From: an uncultured Cedecea sp.
Lineage (GTDB): Bacteria; Pseudomonadota; Gammaproteobacteria; Enterobacterales; Enterobacteriaceae
Assembly: GCF_947498825.1 (NCBI RefSeq)
Contig: NZ_CANMLV010000013.1
Span: 1 to 64,000 of the forward strand
Length of the DNA: 64,000 nucleotides
Direction: 5' to 3'
In this document: in pieces, positions 22,612 to 35,595 of the stretch
How the letters are laid out: the number at the start of each line of letters is the position of its first letter
Position numbering within the stretch: the first letter of the stretch is position 1
Notes under the pieces: generated by a model
What the model was told of the DNA's origin: nothing
The model's database searches: none
The model's input: the letters and a program-made list of their open reading frames with translations, nothing else
Position numbers and translations under genes: made by a program

Positions 22612-24153
22612 ATGCAACTGAATTCCACCGAAATCAGCGAACTGATCAAGCAGCGTATCGCTCAGTTCAATGTTGTGAGTGAAGCTCACAATGAAGGTAC
22701 TATCGTTTCTGTAAGTGACGGTATTATCCGTGTACACGGCCTGGCCGATGTTATGCAGGGTGAGATGATCTCTCTGCCGGGTAACCGTTATGCTATTGCA
22801 CTTAACCTTGAGCGCGACTCGGTGGGTGCGGTAGTTATGGGTCCGTATGCCGATCTTGCCGAAGGCATGAAAGTGAAGTGTACTGGCCGTATTCTTGAAG
22901 TTCCGGTTGGCCGTGGCCTGTTAGGCCGTGTGGTGAACACCTTGGGTGCACCTATCGATGGTAAAGGCGCTTTAGAGCATGACGGCTTCTCAGCTGTTGA
23001 AGCTATCGCACCTGGCGTTATCGAGCGTCAATCAGTCGATCAGCCTGTACAGACTGGCTATAAGTCTGTCGATGCGATGATTCCAATCGGCCGTGGTCAG
23101 CGTGAGCTGGTTATCGGTGACCGTCAGACAGGTAAAACTGCTCTGGCAATCGATGCCATCATCAACCAGCGCGACTCTGGTATCAAATGTATCTATGTTG
23201 CTATCGGTCAGAAGGCTTCTACCATCTCTAACGTGGTACGTAAGCTGGAAGAACACGGTGCACTGGCTAACACCATCGTGGTTGTGGCTACCGCATCTGA
23301 ATCTGCTGCACTGCAATATCTGGCGCCTTATGCCGGTTGTGCAATGGGTGAATACTTCCGTGACCGTGGTGAAGATGCACTGATTGTTTATGATGACTTG
23401 TCTAAGCAGGCTGTTGCTTATCGCCAGATTTCTCTGCTGCTGCGTCGTCCACCAGGTCGTGAAGCATTCCCAGGCGACGTTTTCTATCTCCACTCTCGTC
23501 TGCTGGAGCGTGCTGCGCGTGTTAACGCCGAGTACGTTGAAGCTTTCACCAAGGGTGAAGTTAAAGGTAAAACGGGCTCTCTGACTGCGCTGCCGATTAT
23601 CGAAACGCAAGCTGGTGACGTTTCCGCGTTCGTTCCGACCAACGTAATCTCGATTACAGATGGTCAGATCTTCCTGGAATCTAACCTGTTTAACGCCGGT
23701 ATTCGTCCTGCTGTTAACCCGGGTATCTCTGTATCCCGTGTTGGTGGTGCCGCTCAGACTAAAATCATGAAGAAACTGTCCGGTGGTATTCGTACCGCTC
23801 TGGCACAGTATCGTGAACTGGCAGCGTTCTCTCAGTTTGCATCAGATCTTGATGATGCTACCCGTAAGCAGCTGAGCCACGGTCAGAAAGTGACCGAGCT
23901 CCTGAAACAGAAACAGTATGCGCCAATGTCTGTTGCGCAGCAGTCTCTGGTTCTGTTTGCCGCTGAACGTGGTTATCTCGAAGATGTTGAGCTGGCTAAA
24001 ATCGGTAATTTCGAAGCTGCGCTGATGGCTTACGTTGACCGTGACCATGCTCCATTGATGCAAGAAATTAACCAAACTGGTGGCTATAACGACGAAATCG
24101 AAGGCAAGCTGAAAGGCATCCTCGATTCCTTCAAAGCAACACAGTCCTGGTAA
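22612..24153 (+). CDS. atpA: F1 ATP synthase subunit alpha (AtpA)
   Basis: A 513-residue non-catalytic nucleotide-binding subunit. The P-loop is GDRQTGKTA (about residues 169-177), and the ATP synthase alpha/beta signature [14 protein letters not shown] is present. Length and sequence match E. coli. Confidence 0.98.
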   Translation: MQLNSTEISELIKQRIAQFNVVSEAHNEGTIVSVSDGIIRVHGLADVMQGEMISLPGNRYAIALNLERDSVGAVVMGPYADLAEGMKVKCTGRILEVPVGRGLLGRVVNTLGAPIDGKGALEHDGFSAVEAIAPGVIERQSVDQPVQTGYKSVDAMIPIGRGQRELVIGDRQTGKTALAIDAIINQRDSGIKCIYVAIGQKASTISNVVRKLEEHGALANTIVVVATASESAALQYLAPYAGCAMGEYFRDRGEDALIVYDDLSKQAVAYRQISLLLRRPPGREAFPGDVFYLHSRLLERAARVNAEYVEAFTKGEVKGKTGSLTALPIIETQAGDVSAFVPTNVISITDGQIFLESNLFNAGIRPAVNPGISVSRVGGAAQTKIMKKLSGGIRTALAQYRELAAFSQFASDLDDATRKQLSHGQKVTELLKQKQYAPMSVAQQSLVLFAAERGYLEDVELAKIGNFEAALMAYVDRDHAPLMQEINQTGGYNDEIEGKLKGILDSFKATQSW

Positions 24154-24203
24154 AATCTTGCGGCTTGTCTTAGGGCAAGCCGCAAGGCATTGAGGAGAAG
24201 GTC

Positions 24204-26487
<2,284 letters not shown>

Positions 26488-26507
26488 CGCCTTAATCGGA
26501 GGGTGAT

Positions 26508-26927
26508 ATGGCAACGACTTACCACCTGGATGTCGTCAGCGCGGAGCAACGTTTGTTCGCGGGTCTGGTCGAAAAGATCCAGGTAACAGGTAGCGAAGGT
26601 GAACTGGGTATTTTTCCAGGCCATACGCCGCTGCTTACCGCCATTAAGCCTGGTATGATCCGCATTGTGAAAGAAAACGGACAAGAAGAGTTCATCTATT
26701 TGTCCGGTGGTGTGTTAGAAGTTCAGCCAAATAACGTTATTGTTCTGGCTGATACCGCAATTCGCGGACAGGATCTCGACGAAGCTCGGGCTCTGGAAGC
26801 GAAACGTCAAGCGGAAGAACACATCCATGGCTCTCACGGTGACGTGGACTACGCTCAGGCTTCTGCTGAACTGGCTAAAGCGATCGCAAAACTGCGAGTT
26901 ATCGAGTTAACCAAAAAGCTGATGTAA
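26508..26927 (+). CDS. atpC: F1 ATP synthase subunit epsilon (AtpC)
   Basis: A 139-residue regulatory subunit. The N-terminal beta-sandwich is followed by two C-terminal helices that can extend and inhibit ATP hydrolysis. GGAGG lies upstream, and a terminator follows, ending the operon. Confidence 0.97.
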   Translation: MATTYHLDVVSAEQRLFAGLVEKIQVTGSEGELGIFPGHTPLLTAIKPGMIRIVKENGQEEFIYLSGGVLEVQPNNVIVLADTAIRGQDLDEARALEAKRQAEEHIHGSHGDVDYAQASAELAKAIAKLRVIELTKKLM

Positions 26928-26946
26928 CGATTTGCTCGAAAGATAA

Positions 26947-26975
26947 ATGCCAGCCTTGCGGCTGGCATTTTTTTT
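26947..26975 (+). terminator. Rho-independent terminator of the atp operon
   Basis: The stem ATGCCAGCC/GGCTGGCAT with a 4-nt loop is followed by eight T's, 20 bp after the atpC stop. Confidence 0.93.
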
Positions 26976-27459
26976 ACTACACATTTCCTAACCGATATAA
27001 TCTGAAATTCCTCGCTTTAAACCGCCATAATCTTCTGAAATTATTTGTTATGTAAAATAAGTAAGCGACGATAATTCAAATTATCGACTTTTTTCATTAT
27101 TCATCGGTTATCATGCGAGCAGGCATTTTTTATTATCAGCCAGAGAATAATGGCTGATTGCTGCTCTGGGCAGAGTTTAACCCCGTCGAGGTGATTAATT
27201 ATGTCACCTTTAAAGCTGGTTAATGTCTTTATTCGGAATAAAAAATAACAATAAAATCATGTTAATAGTAAATTAAAGATGAGAGTTTCGCTCTGTATTT
27301 AACTCTCCACACCAAAGTCTTGGATAAACAGAGTAATAATATGGCTAAAATATCACCCTGTTAAAGATTTTTCTGGTTATACATTTTTCAGTGCAAAATA
27401 TGTAGAATTTTCAACGCTAAATCGATTAACTTCTTTCATTCAACAGATTCAGGATACGT
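26976..27459. other. atpC-glmU intergenic region
   Basis: 484 bp of AT-rich DNA with no supported gene. A perfect short palindrome, CGATAATT-CA-AATTATCG, lies at 27069-27086. The glmU promoter should lie here, but I cannot fix it. Confidence 0.5.
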
Positions 27460-28830
27460 ATGGCAAACAGTGCAATGAGCGTGGTTATCCTTGCCGCAGG
27501 CAAAGGAACCCGCATGTATTCCGACCTTCCCAAAGTACTCCATACCTTGGCAGGGAAACCGATGGTGCAGCATGTTATTGATGCGGCAAAAAAACTGGGA
27601 GCACAGCGTGTGAACCTGGTTTATGGCCATGGTGGATACCTGTTAAAGCAAACTCTGAATGATGAGTCGCTCAACTGGGTATTACAGGCTGAACAGCTTG
27701 GTACCGGCCATGCAATGCAAATGGCTGCGCCATATTTTTCTGATGACGAAGATATTCTGATGCTTTACGGCGATGTTCCGCTCATTGCTGTTGAAACGCT
27801 TGAACGTCTGCGTGAAGCGAAACCTGCGGGGGGTATCGGGCTGCTTACTGCGGTACTTGATGACCCAACGGGCTACGGGCGTATTGCTCGTGAAAATGGC
27901 AAAGTTGTGGGTATTGTTGAACAAAAAGATGCCAGCGAAGAGCAGCGCAAAATTACCGAGATCAATACCGGTATTTTGGTTGCCAATGGCGCGGATCTGA
28001 AGCGCTGGTTAGCTAATCTTGATAACAATAATGCTCAGGGTGAGTTCTATATCACTGATATTATTGCTCTTGCCCATCAGGAAGGACATGAAATCGCGAC
28101 GGTTCATCCACAGCGACTGAGTGAAATGGAAGGAGTAAATAATCGTCTGCAACTGGCCCGACTGGAACGTGTTTATCAGACCGAGCAAGCGGAAAAACTA
28201 CTGCTGGCAGGGGTGATGTTACGCGATCCGGCTCGTTTCGATCTGCGCGGCGAGCTGACACACGGCCTGGATGTCGATATTGATACTAACGTGATTATCG
28301 AAGGCAAGGTTGTGCTGGGTAATCGTGTGAAAATCGGCGCTGGCTGTGTGATTAAAAATGCTGTGATTGGTGATGACTGTGAAATCAGTCCGTACAGCGT
28401 GGTTGAAGATGCCCGTCTTGAAGCCTCCTGTTCTGTCGGCCCGTTTGCGCGTCTGCGCCCGGGAGCTGAGCTGGCAGAAGGTGCTCATGTCGGTAACTTC
28501 GTCGAAATGAAAAAAGCGCGTCTGGGTAAAGGATCTAAAGCCGGTCACCTGAGCTATCTTGGTGATGCTGAGATTGGCGATAACGTTAATATCGGTGCCG
28601 GGACTATCACCTGTAATTACGATGGTGCAAATAAACATAAAACTATCATCGGTGATGATGTCTTTGTCGGTTCTGATACTCAACTGGTTGCCCCCGTTAC
28701 TGTAGGCAATGGTGTCACTATTGCTGCCGGTACGACAGTCACAAACAATATTTATGACCCTGTGCTGGTGATTAGCCGGGTAAAACAAACTCAGGTAGAT
28801 GGCTGGCAGCGTCCGGTGAAGAAAAAATAA
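27460..28830 (+). CDS. glmU: Bifunctional GlcN-1-P acetyltransferase / GlcNAc-1-P uridyltransferase GlmU
   Basis: A 456-residue enzyme making UDP-GlcNAc for peptidoglycan and LPS. The N-terminal uridyltransferase domain (1-230) has [15 protein letters not shown]; the C-terminal left-handed beta-helix acetyltransferase domain (250-456) is built of hexapeptide repeats with the active-site segment [12 protein letters not shown]. It is followed by glmS, the enzyme acting earlier in the same pathway. Confidence 0.97.
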   Translation: MANSAMSVVILAAGKGTRMYSDLPKVLHTLAGKPMVQHVIDAAKKLGAQRVNLVYGHGGYLLKQTLNDESLNWVLQAEQLGTGHAMQMAAPYFSDDEDILMLYGDVPLIAVETLERLREAKPAGGIGLLTAVLDDPTGYGRIARENGKVVGIVEQKDASEEQRKITEINTGILVANGADLKRWLANLDNNNAQGEFYITDIIALAHQEGHEIATVHPQRLSEMEGVNNRLQLARLERVYQTEQAEKLLLAGVMLRDPARFDLRGELTHGLDVDIDTNVIIEGKVVLGNRVKIGAGCVIKNAVIGDDCEISPYSVVEDARLEASCSVGPFARLRPGAELAEGAHVGNFVEMKKARLGKGSKAGHLSYLGDAEIGDNVNIGAGTITCNYDGANKHKTIIGDDVFVGSDTQLVAPVTVGNGVTIAAGTTVTNNIYDPVLVISRVKQTQVDGWQRPVKKK

Positions 28831-29019
28831 TATCTTTTATCCTTCTGTTCGTTGGACAGGAGGCTGGAATGAAGGCTGTTCTCGAAAACAGCCCGTTCCG
28901 TCAGTAGTAAAAATAATAACCCCACTCTCTACAAGGCTCGGGGCTCCGGGTATACCGGAATATGCAGGTCAAGCGACAACAACCTATGACGGAAACGTCA
29001 TTCTCAGGACTTACAACTT
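28831..29019 (+). promoter_or_regulatory. glmU-glmS intercistronic region
   Basis: 189 bp with hairpins GGCTGTT/AACAGCC (28874-28893) and TCCGG/CCGGA (28945-28959). In E. coli, RNase E cuts the glmUS transcript here, and the sRNA GlmZ pairs upstream of glmS to open its ribosome site. The same control is plausible but not shown by the sequence. Confidence 0.5.
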
Positions 29020-30849
29020 ATGTGTGGAATTGTTGGCGCAGTAGCGCAGCGTGATATCTCTGAAATTTTGATCGAAGGTCTTCGTCGTCTGGAATACCGT
29101 GGATATGATTCAGCAGGTCTTACCGTAGTCGATGACGCAGGACAGATGGCGCGTTTACGTCGTCTGGGGAAAGTACATAATCTGGCAGAGGCCGCAGCCG
29201 AAAACGCACTGAATGGCGGAATAGGTATTGCACATACTCGCTGGGCGACCCACGGTGAACCTTCTGAAGCGAATGCTCACCCACATGTCTCAGGCCCGAT
29301 TGCGGTCGTTCATAACGGTATCATTGAAAACTATGAGCCGTTACGTGAGCTTCTGAAAGAGCGTGGCTATATTTTTACCTCAGAAACTGATACCGAAGTG
29401 ATTGCTCACTTAGTGCACTGGGAACTGCAGCAGGGAGGCTCTTTACGTGAAGCCGTACTGCGCACTATTCCACAGTTACGCGGTGCATACGGTACGGTTA
29501 TTCTCGACTCACGCGATCCGCATGTCCTGTTAGCTGCCCGTTCAGGTAGCCCGATGGTTATCGGTCTTGGTGTGGGTGAAAACTTTATTGCATCAGACCA
29601 GCTGGCACTACTGCCAGTGACTCGTCGCTTTATCTTCCTGGAAGAAGGTGATATCGCTGAAGTCACTCGTCGTCATGTAACCATTTTTAATCATAATGGT
29701 GAAGAAGTTCAGCGTCCGGATATCGAGTCCAATCTGCAGTATGACGCGGGTGATAAAGGTATCTACCGCCACTATATGCAGAAAGAGATTTACGAGCAGC
29801 CTAATGCTATCAAAAATACCCTTACCGGGCGTATCAGCCACGGTGAAGTAGATTTAAGCGAGCTGGGGCCAAAAGCTAATGAGCTCCTGGCTCAGGTTGA
29901 ACATATTCAAATTGTTGCCTGCGGAACCTCTTATAACTCCGGCATGGTTTCACGTTACTGGTTTGAGTCGCTGGCAGGTATTCCTTGTGACGTTGAGATA
30001 GCGTCTGAATTCCGCTATCGCAAGTCTGCGGTACGTCGTAATAGCCTGATCATTACCCTTTCCCAGTCTGGCGAAACAGCCGATACCTTAGCCGCATTGC
30101 GTCTGGCTAAAGAGCTGGGATACCTGGGGTCTCTGGCCGTCTGTAACGTAGCGGGATCTTCGCTGGTACGTGAGTCTGACCTGGCATTGATGACCAATGC
30201 GGGTACCGAAATTGGCGTAGCCTCTACTAAAGCCTTTACCACACAGCTGACTGTACTGTTGATGCTGGTGGCGAAGATAGGCCGTCTGAAAGGCGTTGAT
30301 GCTTCTGTGGAGCATGATATCGTTCATGGTCTGCAAGCGCTTCCAAGCCGTATCGAGCAGATGCTGTCTCAGGATAAGCGCATTGAAGCTCTGGCGGAGA
30401 ATTTCGCTGAGAAACATCATGCGCTGTTCCTTGGCCGTGGCGATCAGTATCCAATTGCCATGGAAGGGGCTCTGAAGCTGAAAGAGATCTCTTATATTCA
30501 TGCTGAAGCCTATGCCGCAGGTGAACTGAAGCACGGTCCACTGGCTCTGATTGATGCCAATATGCCAGTCATTGTCGTTGCACCTAATAACGACCTGCTG
30601 GAAAAACTGAAATCCAACATCGAAGAAGTCCGTGCCCGCGGCGGCGAGCTGTATGTCTTTGCTGACCGGGATGCGAATTTCACCAGTAGCGATAATATGC
30701 ACATCATCGAGATGCCGCATGTTGAAGAAGTGATTGCCCCGATTTTCTATACCGTGCCATTACAGCTGCTGTCTTACCATGTTGCCTTGATCAAAGGCAC
30801 CGATGTTGACCAGCCACGTAACCTGGCGAAGTCAGTGACGGTTGAGTAA
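29020..30849 (+). CDS. glmS: Glutamine-fructose-6-phosphate aminotransferase GlmS
   Basis: A 609-residue enzyme converting fructose-6-phosphate and glutamine to glucosamine-6-phosphate. The N-terminal class II glutamine amidotransferase domain has the nucleophile Cys2 ([12 protein letters not shown]). Two SIS sugar-isomerase domains follow (CGTSYNSG near residue 300; [21 protein letters not shown] near 470), and the C-terminus is [13 protein letters not shown]. Its 3' end is the conserved target recognised by Tn7 TnsD in many bacteria. Confidence 0.98.
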   Translation: MCGIVGAVAQRDISEILIEGLRRLEYRGYDSAGLTVVDDAGQMARLRRLGKVHNLAEAAAENALNGGIGIAHTRWATHGEPSEANAHPHVSGPIAVVHNGIIENYEPLRELLKERGYIFTSETDTEVIAHLVHWELQQGGSLREAVLRTIPQLRGAYGTVILDSRDPHVLLAARSGSPMVIGLGVGENFIASDQLALLPVTRRFIFLEEGDIAEVTRRHVTIFNHNGEEVQRPDIESNLQYDAGDKGIYRHYMQKEIYEQPNAIKNTLTGRISHGEVDLSELGPKANELLAQVEHIQIVACGTSYNSGMVSRYWFESLAGIPCDVEIASEFRYRKSAVRRNSLIITLSQSGETADTLAALRLAKELGYLGSLAVCNVAGSSLVRESDLALMTNAGTEIGVASTKAFTTQLTVLLMLVAKIGRLKGVDASVEHDIVHGLQALPSRIEQMLSQDKRIEALAENFAEKHHALFLGRGDQYPIAMEGALKLKEISYIHAEAYAAGELKHGPLALIDANMPVIVVAPNNDLLEKLKSNIEEVRARGGELYVFADRDANFTSSDNMHIIEMPHVEEVIAPIFYTVPLQLLSYHVALIKGTDVDQPRNLAKSVTVE

Positions 30850-30876
30850 GGTTTAGTCCTGGACTGACGTTATAAA
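30814..30876 (+). other. Candidate attTn7 site, apparently unoccupied
   Basis: The last codons of glmS (CCACGTAACCTGGCGAAG ... GTTGAGTAA) are close to the E. coli TnsD-binding region. The insertion point would be about 25 bp past the stop, at the glmS terminator. I see no Tn7 end sequences or tns genes next to it. The accessory block to the right starts about 90 bp further on. Confidence 0.5.
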
Positions 30877-30919
30877 AACCCAGTGGTGCTGTTTGAAAAG
30901 CATACTGGGTTTTTTTTAA
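30876..30919 (+). terminator. Rho-independent terminator of glmS
   Basis: AAACCCAGT (30876-30884) pairs with ACTGGGTTT, and an inner TGCT/AGCA extends the stem. Eight T's follow. It lies 26 bp after the glmS stop, just before the convergent dctA. Confidence 0.85.
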
Positions 30920-30939
30920 CCACATTTTGGCAGGATAAA

Positions 30940-32253
30940 TCAGTTATTTTTGCGATCGGCCAGTATCGATGGACTGATTTTTATTTCATCGTCAGGGGAC
31001 GATTTTTTTGATAATGCTTCTTGTAGTTGATTGTTATCCAGCTGGTTACACCATTTTGCGACCACGATTGTCGCAACGCCATTCCCGACTAAGTTAGTTA
31101 ATGCCCGGGCTTCTGACATAAAGCGGTCGATGCCCAGAATCAAGGCTAACCCAGCCAAAGGTAAATGCCCCACCGCAGAGATGCTTGCTGCCAGTACAAT
31201 AAAGCCACTACCCGTGACACCTGCTGCACCTTTTGAGGAAAGCAATAGAACAACAAGTAAGGTGACCTGATGAATAATATCCATCTGGGTATTGGTTGCC
31301 TGTGCGATAAATATCGCCGCCATGGTCAGATAAATAGACGTCCCGTCCAGGTTAAATGAATAACCGGTTGGAATAACTAATCCCACTACCGATTTATTAC
31401 ACCCTGCTTTCTCCATCTTTTCCAGCATGCGCGGTAGCACTGATTCTGAAGATGAAGTTCCCAGCACAATAAGTAACTCTTCTTTGATATAGCGAATAAA
31501 TTTGAAGATATTGAAGCCATTATATCTTGCGATAGAACCAAGAATAACGACAATAAACAGGACACACGTAATATAGAAGCAGATGATCAGTTGGCCCAGT
31601 TGTACCAGACTTCCTACTCCGTATTTACCTATCGTAAAGGCCATTGCACCAAATGCACCAACTGGAGCCAGGCGCATAATCATATTGATGATACCGAAGA
31701 TCACTCGAGAGAAGCTCTCGATGACATTGAAAATAACCTGGCCTTTTTCACCCAAATGATGCAGAGCGAAACCAAACAGAACGGCAAACATCAATACTTG
31801 TAAAATATTGCCGCTGGCAAAAGCACCAATCACACTGCCAGGGATAATATCAAGTATAAAGGGGATAATTCCTTGCTGGGAAGCTTGCTCTGCATAAACG
31901 GCAACGGCTTTCGTATCCAGTGTTGCCGGGTCGATATTCATCCCTGCCCCGGGTTTAACTACGTTCACGATAACTAAACCTATAATGAGTGCGATAGTGC
32001 TGACCACTTCAAAATAAAGTAGAGCCATCCCTCCTGTTTTACCAACTGCCTTCATACTTTCCATACCCGCAATACCCGTTACGACGGTACAGAAAATAAC
32101 CGGGGCAATAATCATTTTAATTAGCTTTACAAAGCCATCACCCAAAGGTTTCATTTCGGCACCGAGATCCGGATAAAAGTGGCCTAACAAAACGCCCAGC
32201 GTAATCGCTATTAGCACTTGAAAGTACAGGGTTTTAAAGAGTGAGATTTTCAT
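30940..32253 (-). CDS. dctA: C4-dicarboxylate:H+ symporter DctA
   Basis: A 437-residue inner-membrane transporter of the DAACS family importing succinate, fumarate and malate aerobically. The serine-rich reentrant loop motif is [14 protein letters not shown], and the second loop carries [14 protein letters not shown] and [18 protein letters not shown]. The sequence follows E. coli DctA closely up to about residue 420; the last 20 residues are variable. E. coli has dctA elsewhere in the chromosome, so its place after glmS is part of the accessory block here. Confidence 0.93.
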   Translation of the reverse strand: MKISLFKTLYFQVLIAITLGVLLGHFYPDLGAEMKPLGDGFVKLIKMIIAPVIFCTVVTGIAGMESMKAVGKTGGMALLYFEVVSTIALIIGLVIVNVVKPGAGMNIDPATLDTKAVAVYAEQASQQGIIPFILDIIPGSVIGAFASGNILQVLMFAVLFGFALHHLGEKGQVIFNVIESFSRVIFGIINMIMRLAPVGAFGAMAFTIGKYGVGSLVQLGQLIICFYITCVLFIVVILGSIARYNGFNIFKFIRYIKEELLIVLGTSSSESVLPRMLEKMEKAGCNKSVVGLVIPTGYSFNLDGTSIYLTMAAIFIAQATNTQMDIIHQVTLLVVLLLSSKGAAGVTGSGFIVLAASISAVGHLPLAGLALILGIDRFMSEARALTNLVGNGVATIVVAKWCNQLDNNQLQEALSKKSSPDDEIKISPSILADRKNN

Positions 32254-33129
32254 AAAAATATCCTTTTAGATCAAGATACGACAGCTTGTCGTTTTGCTCT
32301 CATTTTGATTTTAAACAAGACCACAATAACAGCATGGTTAAAATTAATTGTAGTAGATTATATTATTAATATAAAAATAAGAACTGAAACGCTTCAAATG
32401 AAGGTAATAACGGAAATCGAACCAAGTTAGCGAAGCTATTTTCACCAGGAAATGTGTGATAGCAGGTATATGAGATGCCTGAAAACGTTAATGAATTAAG
32501 TTACCTGTTAGTTAATTTTGAGTGGGAATATTCTTACAAAATGGTTCGTTCTGCCTTTCTGTTAAGAATTTTCCGTGTTCAATGATTAATTTTCATCCTT
32601 GGTGTTCCTCCATGTTATTTGTTCCTCTGAGAGATTACTCGGATGACTAAATAAATATTCTAAATTTAAATAATATTCTTAAGGATTAGTTTTATTATTT
32701 AATCTGAAATTTAATGTATTATTGATGGCTGGTGGTAATATATAAAAAAACGCTAATAATAATTTATTGTGTTAAAGTTTTAATATAAAAGTAATTGTTT
32801 AATTTACTTTTCGCATTAATTCGCCACTCTTTCTATTAACTCGTTTATACATTGCGTTTTTTATATTCGGATGATTTATCAGAAAAAAATTGAATAGTAT
32901 TTAGAGTTAACAGTAAAAATATCTCCTCATCTGTGCTCTGCTTAGTTTTATCCAATGTGCTGCAAAACCCCGTCCTTCAGGGGAAGTTATATGAACCTGT
33001 TAGTGCATTACATATTTCCAGCAATCTCGCGGAAAAATAATCTGAACAATCACTTCCTAATCAAGATACAGACAACATACAGACGCTACAGTGGGAGCTA
33101 TCTTGGATAAGATGTTTTCCTGAGCGATA
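32254..33129. other. Long AT-rich intergenic region between dctA and the LacI-type regulator
   Basis: 876 bp, very AT-rich (especially 32640-32910), with no open frame I can support on either strand. The right-hand 300 bp of dctA leader presumably holds its promoter. A small hairpin, CCCCGTCCTTCAGGGG, lies at 32968-32983. The low GC and lack of genes suggest relic DNA at an insertion junction. Confidence 0.5.
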
Positions 33130-34125
33130 TCACAGCGACTCACGAGCCAGATAATCACTGTGAATTTTTATTGTCTCCTTGTGTTTTTCACCATTAATAA
33201 TGTGCAGAGCACTTAGCCGGCCTATCTCATAATGAGGGATTTGAACGGTAGAGAGTGCAGGAATAAAAAGATTACCTACCCCCACCATATTGTCATAACC
33301 GACCACAGCAATATCCTGAGGAATTTTTATATTCAGGGATAACAATGTTTGATAAACAACAAAAGCCATGCGGTCATTGCAGCAAATGATTGAATCAAAT
33401 GATGATTTTTTATTTTTTAGGTGGGCGATTATTTTTTCAGGCACATTCAGATAGTGGATATCACCGTCGGCGATATAAATATGTATCAGGGAATCGGGAT
33501 CTATCTGATGTTCATGGAATGCCTGCTCAAGGCCTTCCCGACGTCGGGTGCTGGCGATAATTTCTTGAGGCAGGTGCAAACAGAGCGGCTTTCTGTACCC
33601 TGCTTTAAGCAGGGCCTGAACAGCATCATACTGGCCCTGTTTGTCATCCGGAATGTAACTGGCGAGTTTGACATCATCACTCTCGCAGTTAGCCAGCACA
33701 CAGGGATAGTTAAGCAGCGTGGTCGGAACCTTGACTTTGCGTAACCCCATCGTGGTGTAGATGATACCGGATGGCCGATAGGACAAAAGCAGTTTTGTGA
33801 TATCTGCGGGGTCATCGTATTTGAGCATATTAATCACAAAACTGTGCCATCCCTGAGCACGGGCTGTTTCTTCAATCGCGAGCGTGATATCCACTGAAAA
33901 TGGCGTGGTCACCGTATCGAGTGCCAGAACGCCTATCGAACCAGGGGTGGTTTTTGCTCCGCGGATCTTCAGGGCAGAAATATTGGGAACATAATTAAGT
34001 TGTTTAATGGCTGCTTGTACTTTGATTAATGTCTCAGGATTGAGTTTCTCTGGGGTGTTAATGGCGCGAGAAACGGTCATCAGAGAAACATGAGCAAGCT
34101 CGGCGACAGCTTTTAGAGACGACAT
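33130..34125 (-). CDS. LacI-family repressor of the sucrose/fructan locus
   Basis: A 331-residue LacI/GalR-type regulator. The helix-turn-helix is at residues 4-23 (LKAVAELAHVSLMTVSRAIN), with a hinge near 45-60, then a sugar-binding-protein-like domain. The ATG at 34125 is chosen because AAGGAGTT lies about 8 bp upstream. It is divergent from the transporter-invertase operon. Two perfect GTTAACGTTAAC palindromes in the shared region (34229-34304) are the natural operators. The inducer is probably sucrose, fructose or a fructo-oligosaccharide, by context only. Confidence 0.85.
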   Translation of the reverse strand: MSSLKAVAELAHVSLMTVSRAINTPEKLNPETLIKVQAAIKQLNYVPNISALKIRGAKTTPGSIGVLALDTVTTPFSVDITLAIEETARAQGWHSFVINMLKYDDPADITKLLLSYRPSGIIYTTMGLRKVKVPTTLLNYPCVLANCESDDVKLASYIPDDKQGQYDAVQALLKAGYRKPLCLHLPQEIIASTRRREGLEQAFHEHQIDPDSLIHIYIADGDIHYLNVPEKIIAHLKNKKSSFDSIICCNDRMAFVVYQTLLSLNIKIPQDIAVVGYDNMVGVGNLFIPALSTVQIPHYEIGRLSALHIINGEKHKETIKIHSDYLARESL

Positions 34126-34202
34126 CCAGATAACTCCTTGCTGGTGAGGTAATGCACAGATAATAATCAGCGGTAAGTGACTCAAAATCTTCCGCTAAAT
34201 AG

Positions 34203-34218
34203 TATGACATCGATCACA
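34203..34218 (+). promoter_or_regulatory. Candidate CRP site
   Basis: TATGA-N6-TCACA differs by one base from the TGTGA-N6-TCACA CRP core. It lies upstream of a possible promoter TTGCCA (34219-34224) / TATGAT (34244-34249), although the 19-bp spacing is long. Catabolite control of this operon is an inference. Confidence 0.5.
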
Positions 34219-34228
34219 TTGCCACTAT

Positions 34229-34304
34229 GTTAACGTTAACTTTTATGATTAACATCTAAAATTTTTCAAGAAAAAGATGACCGCTTAAAAAAGTTAACGT
34301 TAAC
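34229..34304 (+). promoter_or_regulatory. Twin LacI-type operators
   Basis: Two copies of the perfect 12-bp palindrome GTTAACGTTAAC lie at 34229-34240 and 34293-34304. Their centres are 64 bp apart, about six helical turns, so a repressor tetramer or paired dimers could bind on one face of the DNA. The central CG is the LacI-family hallmark. The first copy overlaps a possible -35/-10 pair. Confidence 0.75.
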
Positions 34305-34335
34305 TCTAGGGAAAACAACCTTCCAGGTGTATGAC

Positions 34336-35577
34336 ATGAAAAAGGAACACGCTTCGCATGCTTATGTGCTTTTAAGTGCACTTCTGTTTTTTTTCTTTGT
34401 AACATGGTCTTCATCAGGTTCTTTGCTATCTATTTGGTTAAGTCAGGAAATTGGACTTAAACCAACAGATACCGGTATTATTTTTTCGGTGCTGTCTATA
34501 TCGGCATTCTTTGCACAAATATTTTATGGCTATATTCAGGATAAACTCGGATTACGTAGAAACCTGCTCTTTTTTGTCGCCATGTTGCTGGTTCTGTCTG
34601 GCCCTGCGTATTTATTTTTTGGTTATCTGCTTAAAATAAATATCTTCCTGGGAAGTATTTTTGGTGGAGTATTTATTGGTCTGACGTTTAATGGTGGTAT
34701 TGGTGTATTGGAAACCTATACCGATCGTGCAGCAAGAAATAGTAATTTTGAGTTCGGTCGTGCAAGGATGTGGGGGTCTTTAGGTTGGGCAGCAGCAACA
34801 TTTTTTGCCGGTATTTTATTTAATATTGATCCCCGGTTAAATTTCTATGCGGCTTCCGTATCAGGGTTAATATTTTTCTTTTTACTGACCCGGCTGAATG
34901 TAAAATATTCTACAGATGCGGCATCTTTAAATACTCAACACAGTAAAATCTCAATTGAAGATGCTTTCTGTCTGTTAACCCTCCCACGTTTCTGGGCCCT
35001 GGTCTTTTTCTTTATCGGCACCTGTATTTATGGTGTTTATGACCAACAATTTCCTGTCTATTTTGCCTCGCAGTTTCCTACTTTGAAGGAAGGTAATGCC
35101 ATGTTTGGCTACCTGAATTCATTCCAGGTTTTCCTGGAGGCTGCGGGAATGTTCTGTGCACCATGGCTTGTTAACCGTATTGGGGCAAAAAATGGCCTCA
35201 TTTTTGCCGGAATGGTTATGGCGATACGCATTCTTTCTTCTGGGATTGTTGAAGGGCCACTGTTGATTTCAATAACTAAGCTACTGCATGCCGTTGAGCT
35301 TCCGGTACTGCTTATCTCTATTTTCAAATATAACAATTTGAATTTCGATAAACGCTTATCCTCCACGCTCTATTTGGTGGGCTTTGCCTGCACCAGTTCA
35401 ATTATTGGTACTTTGCTTTCGCCACTTGCAGGCTGGAGCTATGAGCGATTTGGTTTTGCTCAGTCTTATTTGATGATGGGCTCGATGGTATTCACCACAA
35501 CCTTTATTTCAATTTTTCTATTGCGTTCAAGTTCGCTGCCGCCCGAGCAGTCTGCCGCACAAGTTAACCCCGTATAA
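34336..35577 (+). CDS. Sucrose/oligosaccharide:H+ symporter (MFS, LacY/CscB type)
   Basis: A 413-residue, 12-TM permease of the oligosaccharide:H+ symporter family. It shares with E. coli CscB the segments YGYIQDKLGLRRNL (motif between TM2 and TM3), NFEFGRARMWGSLGWA, FGYLNSFQVFLEA and KYNNLNFDKRLSST. Sucrose or a short fructo-oligosaccharide is the likely substrate, given the invertase that follows. The ATG at 34336 with AGGTG upstream is chosen; an in-frame GTG three codons earlier lies inside that ribosome site. First gene of the operon. Confidence 0.82.
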   Translation: MKKEHASHAYVLLSALLFFFFVTWSSSGSLLSIWLSQEIGLKPTDTGIIFSVLSISAFFAQIFYGYIQDKLGLRRNLLFFVAMLLVLSGPAYLFFGYLLKINIFLGSIFGGVFIGLTFNGGIGVLETYTDRAARNSNFEFGRARMWGSLGWAAATFFAGILFNIDPRLNFYAASVSGLIFFFLLTRLNVKYSTDAASLNTQHSKISIEDAFCLLTLPRFWALVFFFIGTCIYGVYDQQFPVYFASQFPTLKEGNAMFGYLNSFQVFLEAAGMFCAPWLVNRIGAKNGLIFAGMVMAIRILSSGIVEGPLLISITKLLHAVELPVLLISIFKYNNLNFDKRLSSTLYLVGFACTSSIIGTLLSPLAGWSYERFGFAQSYLMMGSMVFTTTFISIFLLRSSSLPPEQSAAQVNPV

Positions 35578-35595
35578 TTGCACCAGGACGATTTT

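Noticed and set aside
23032-23610. Long minus-strand frame inside atpA (and similar frames in rbsC, glmU, glmS, sodA)
   Set aside because: Shadow frames produced by the codon use of strongly conserved genes on the other strand.
30850-30940. A Tn7-like transposon downstream of glmS
   Set aside because: The target region is present, but no Tn7 end repeats or tnsABCDE genes are seen; the next gene is an ordinary dctA.
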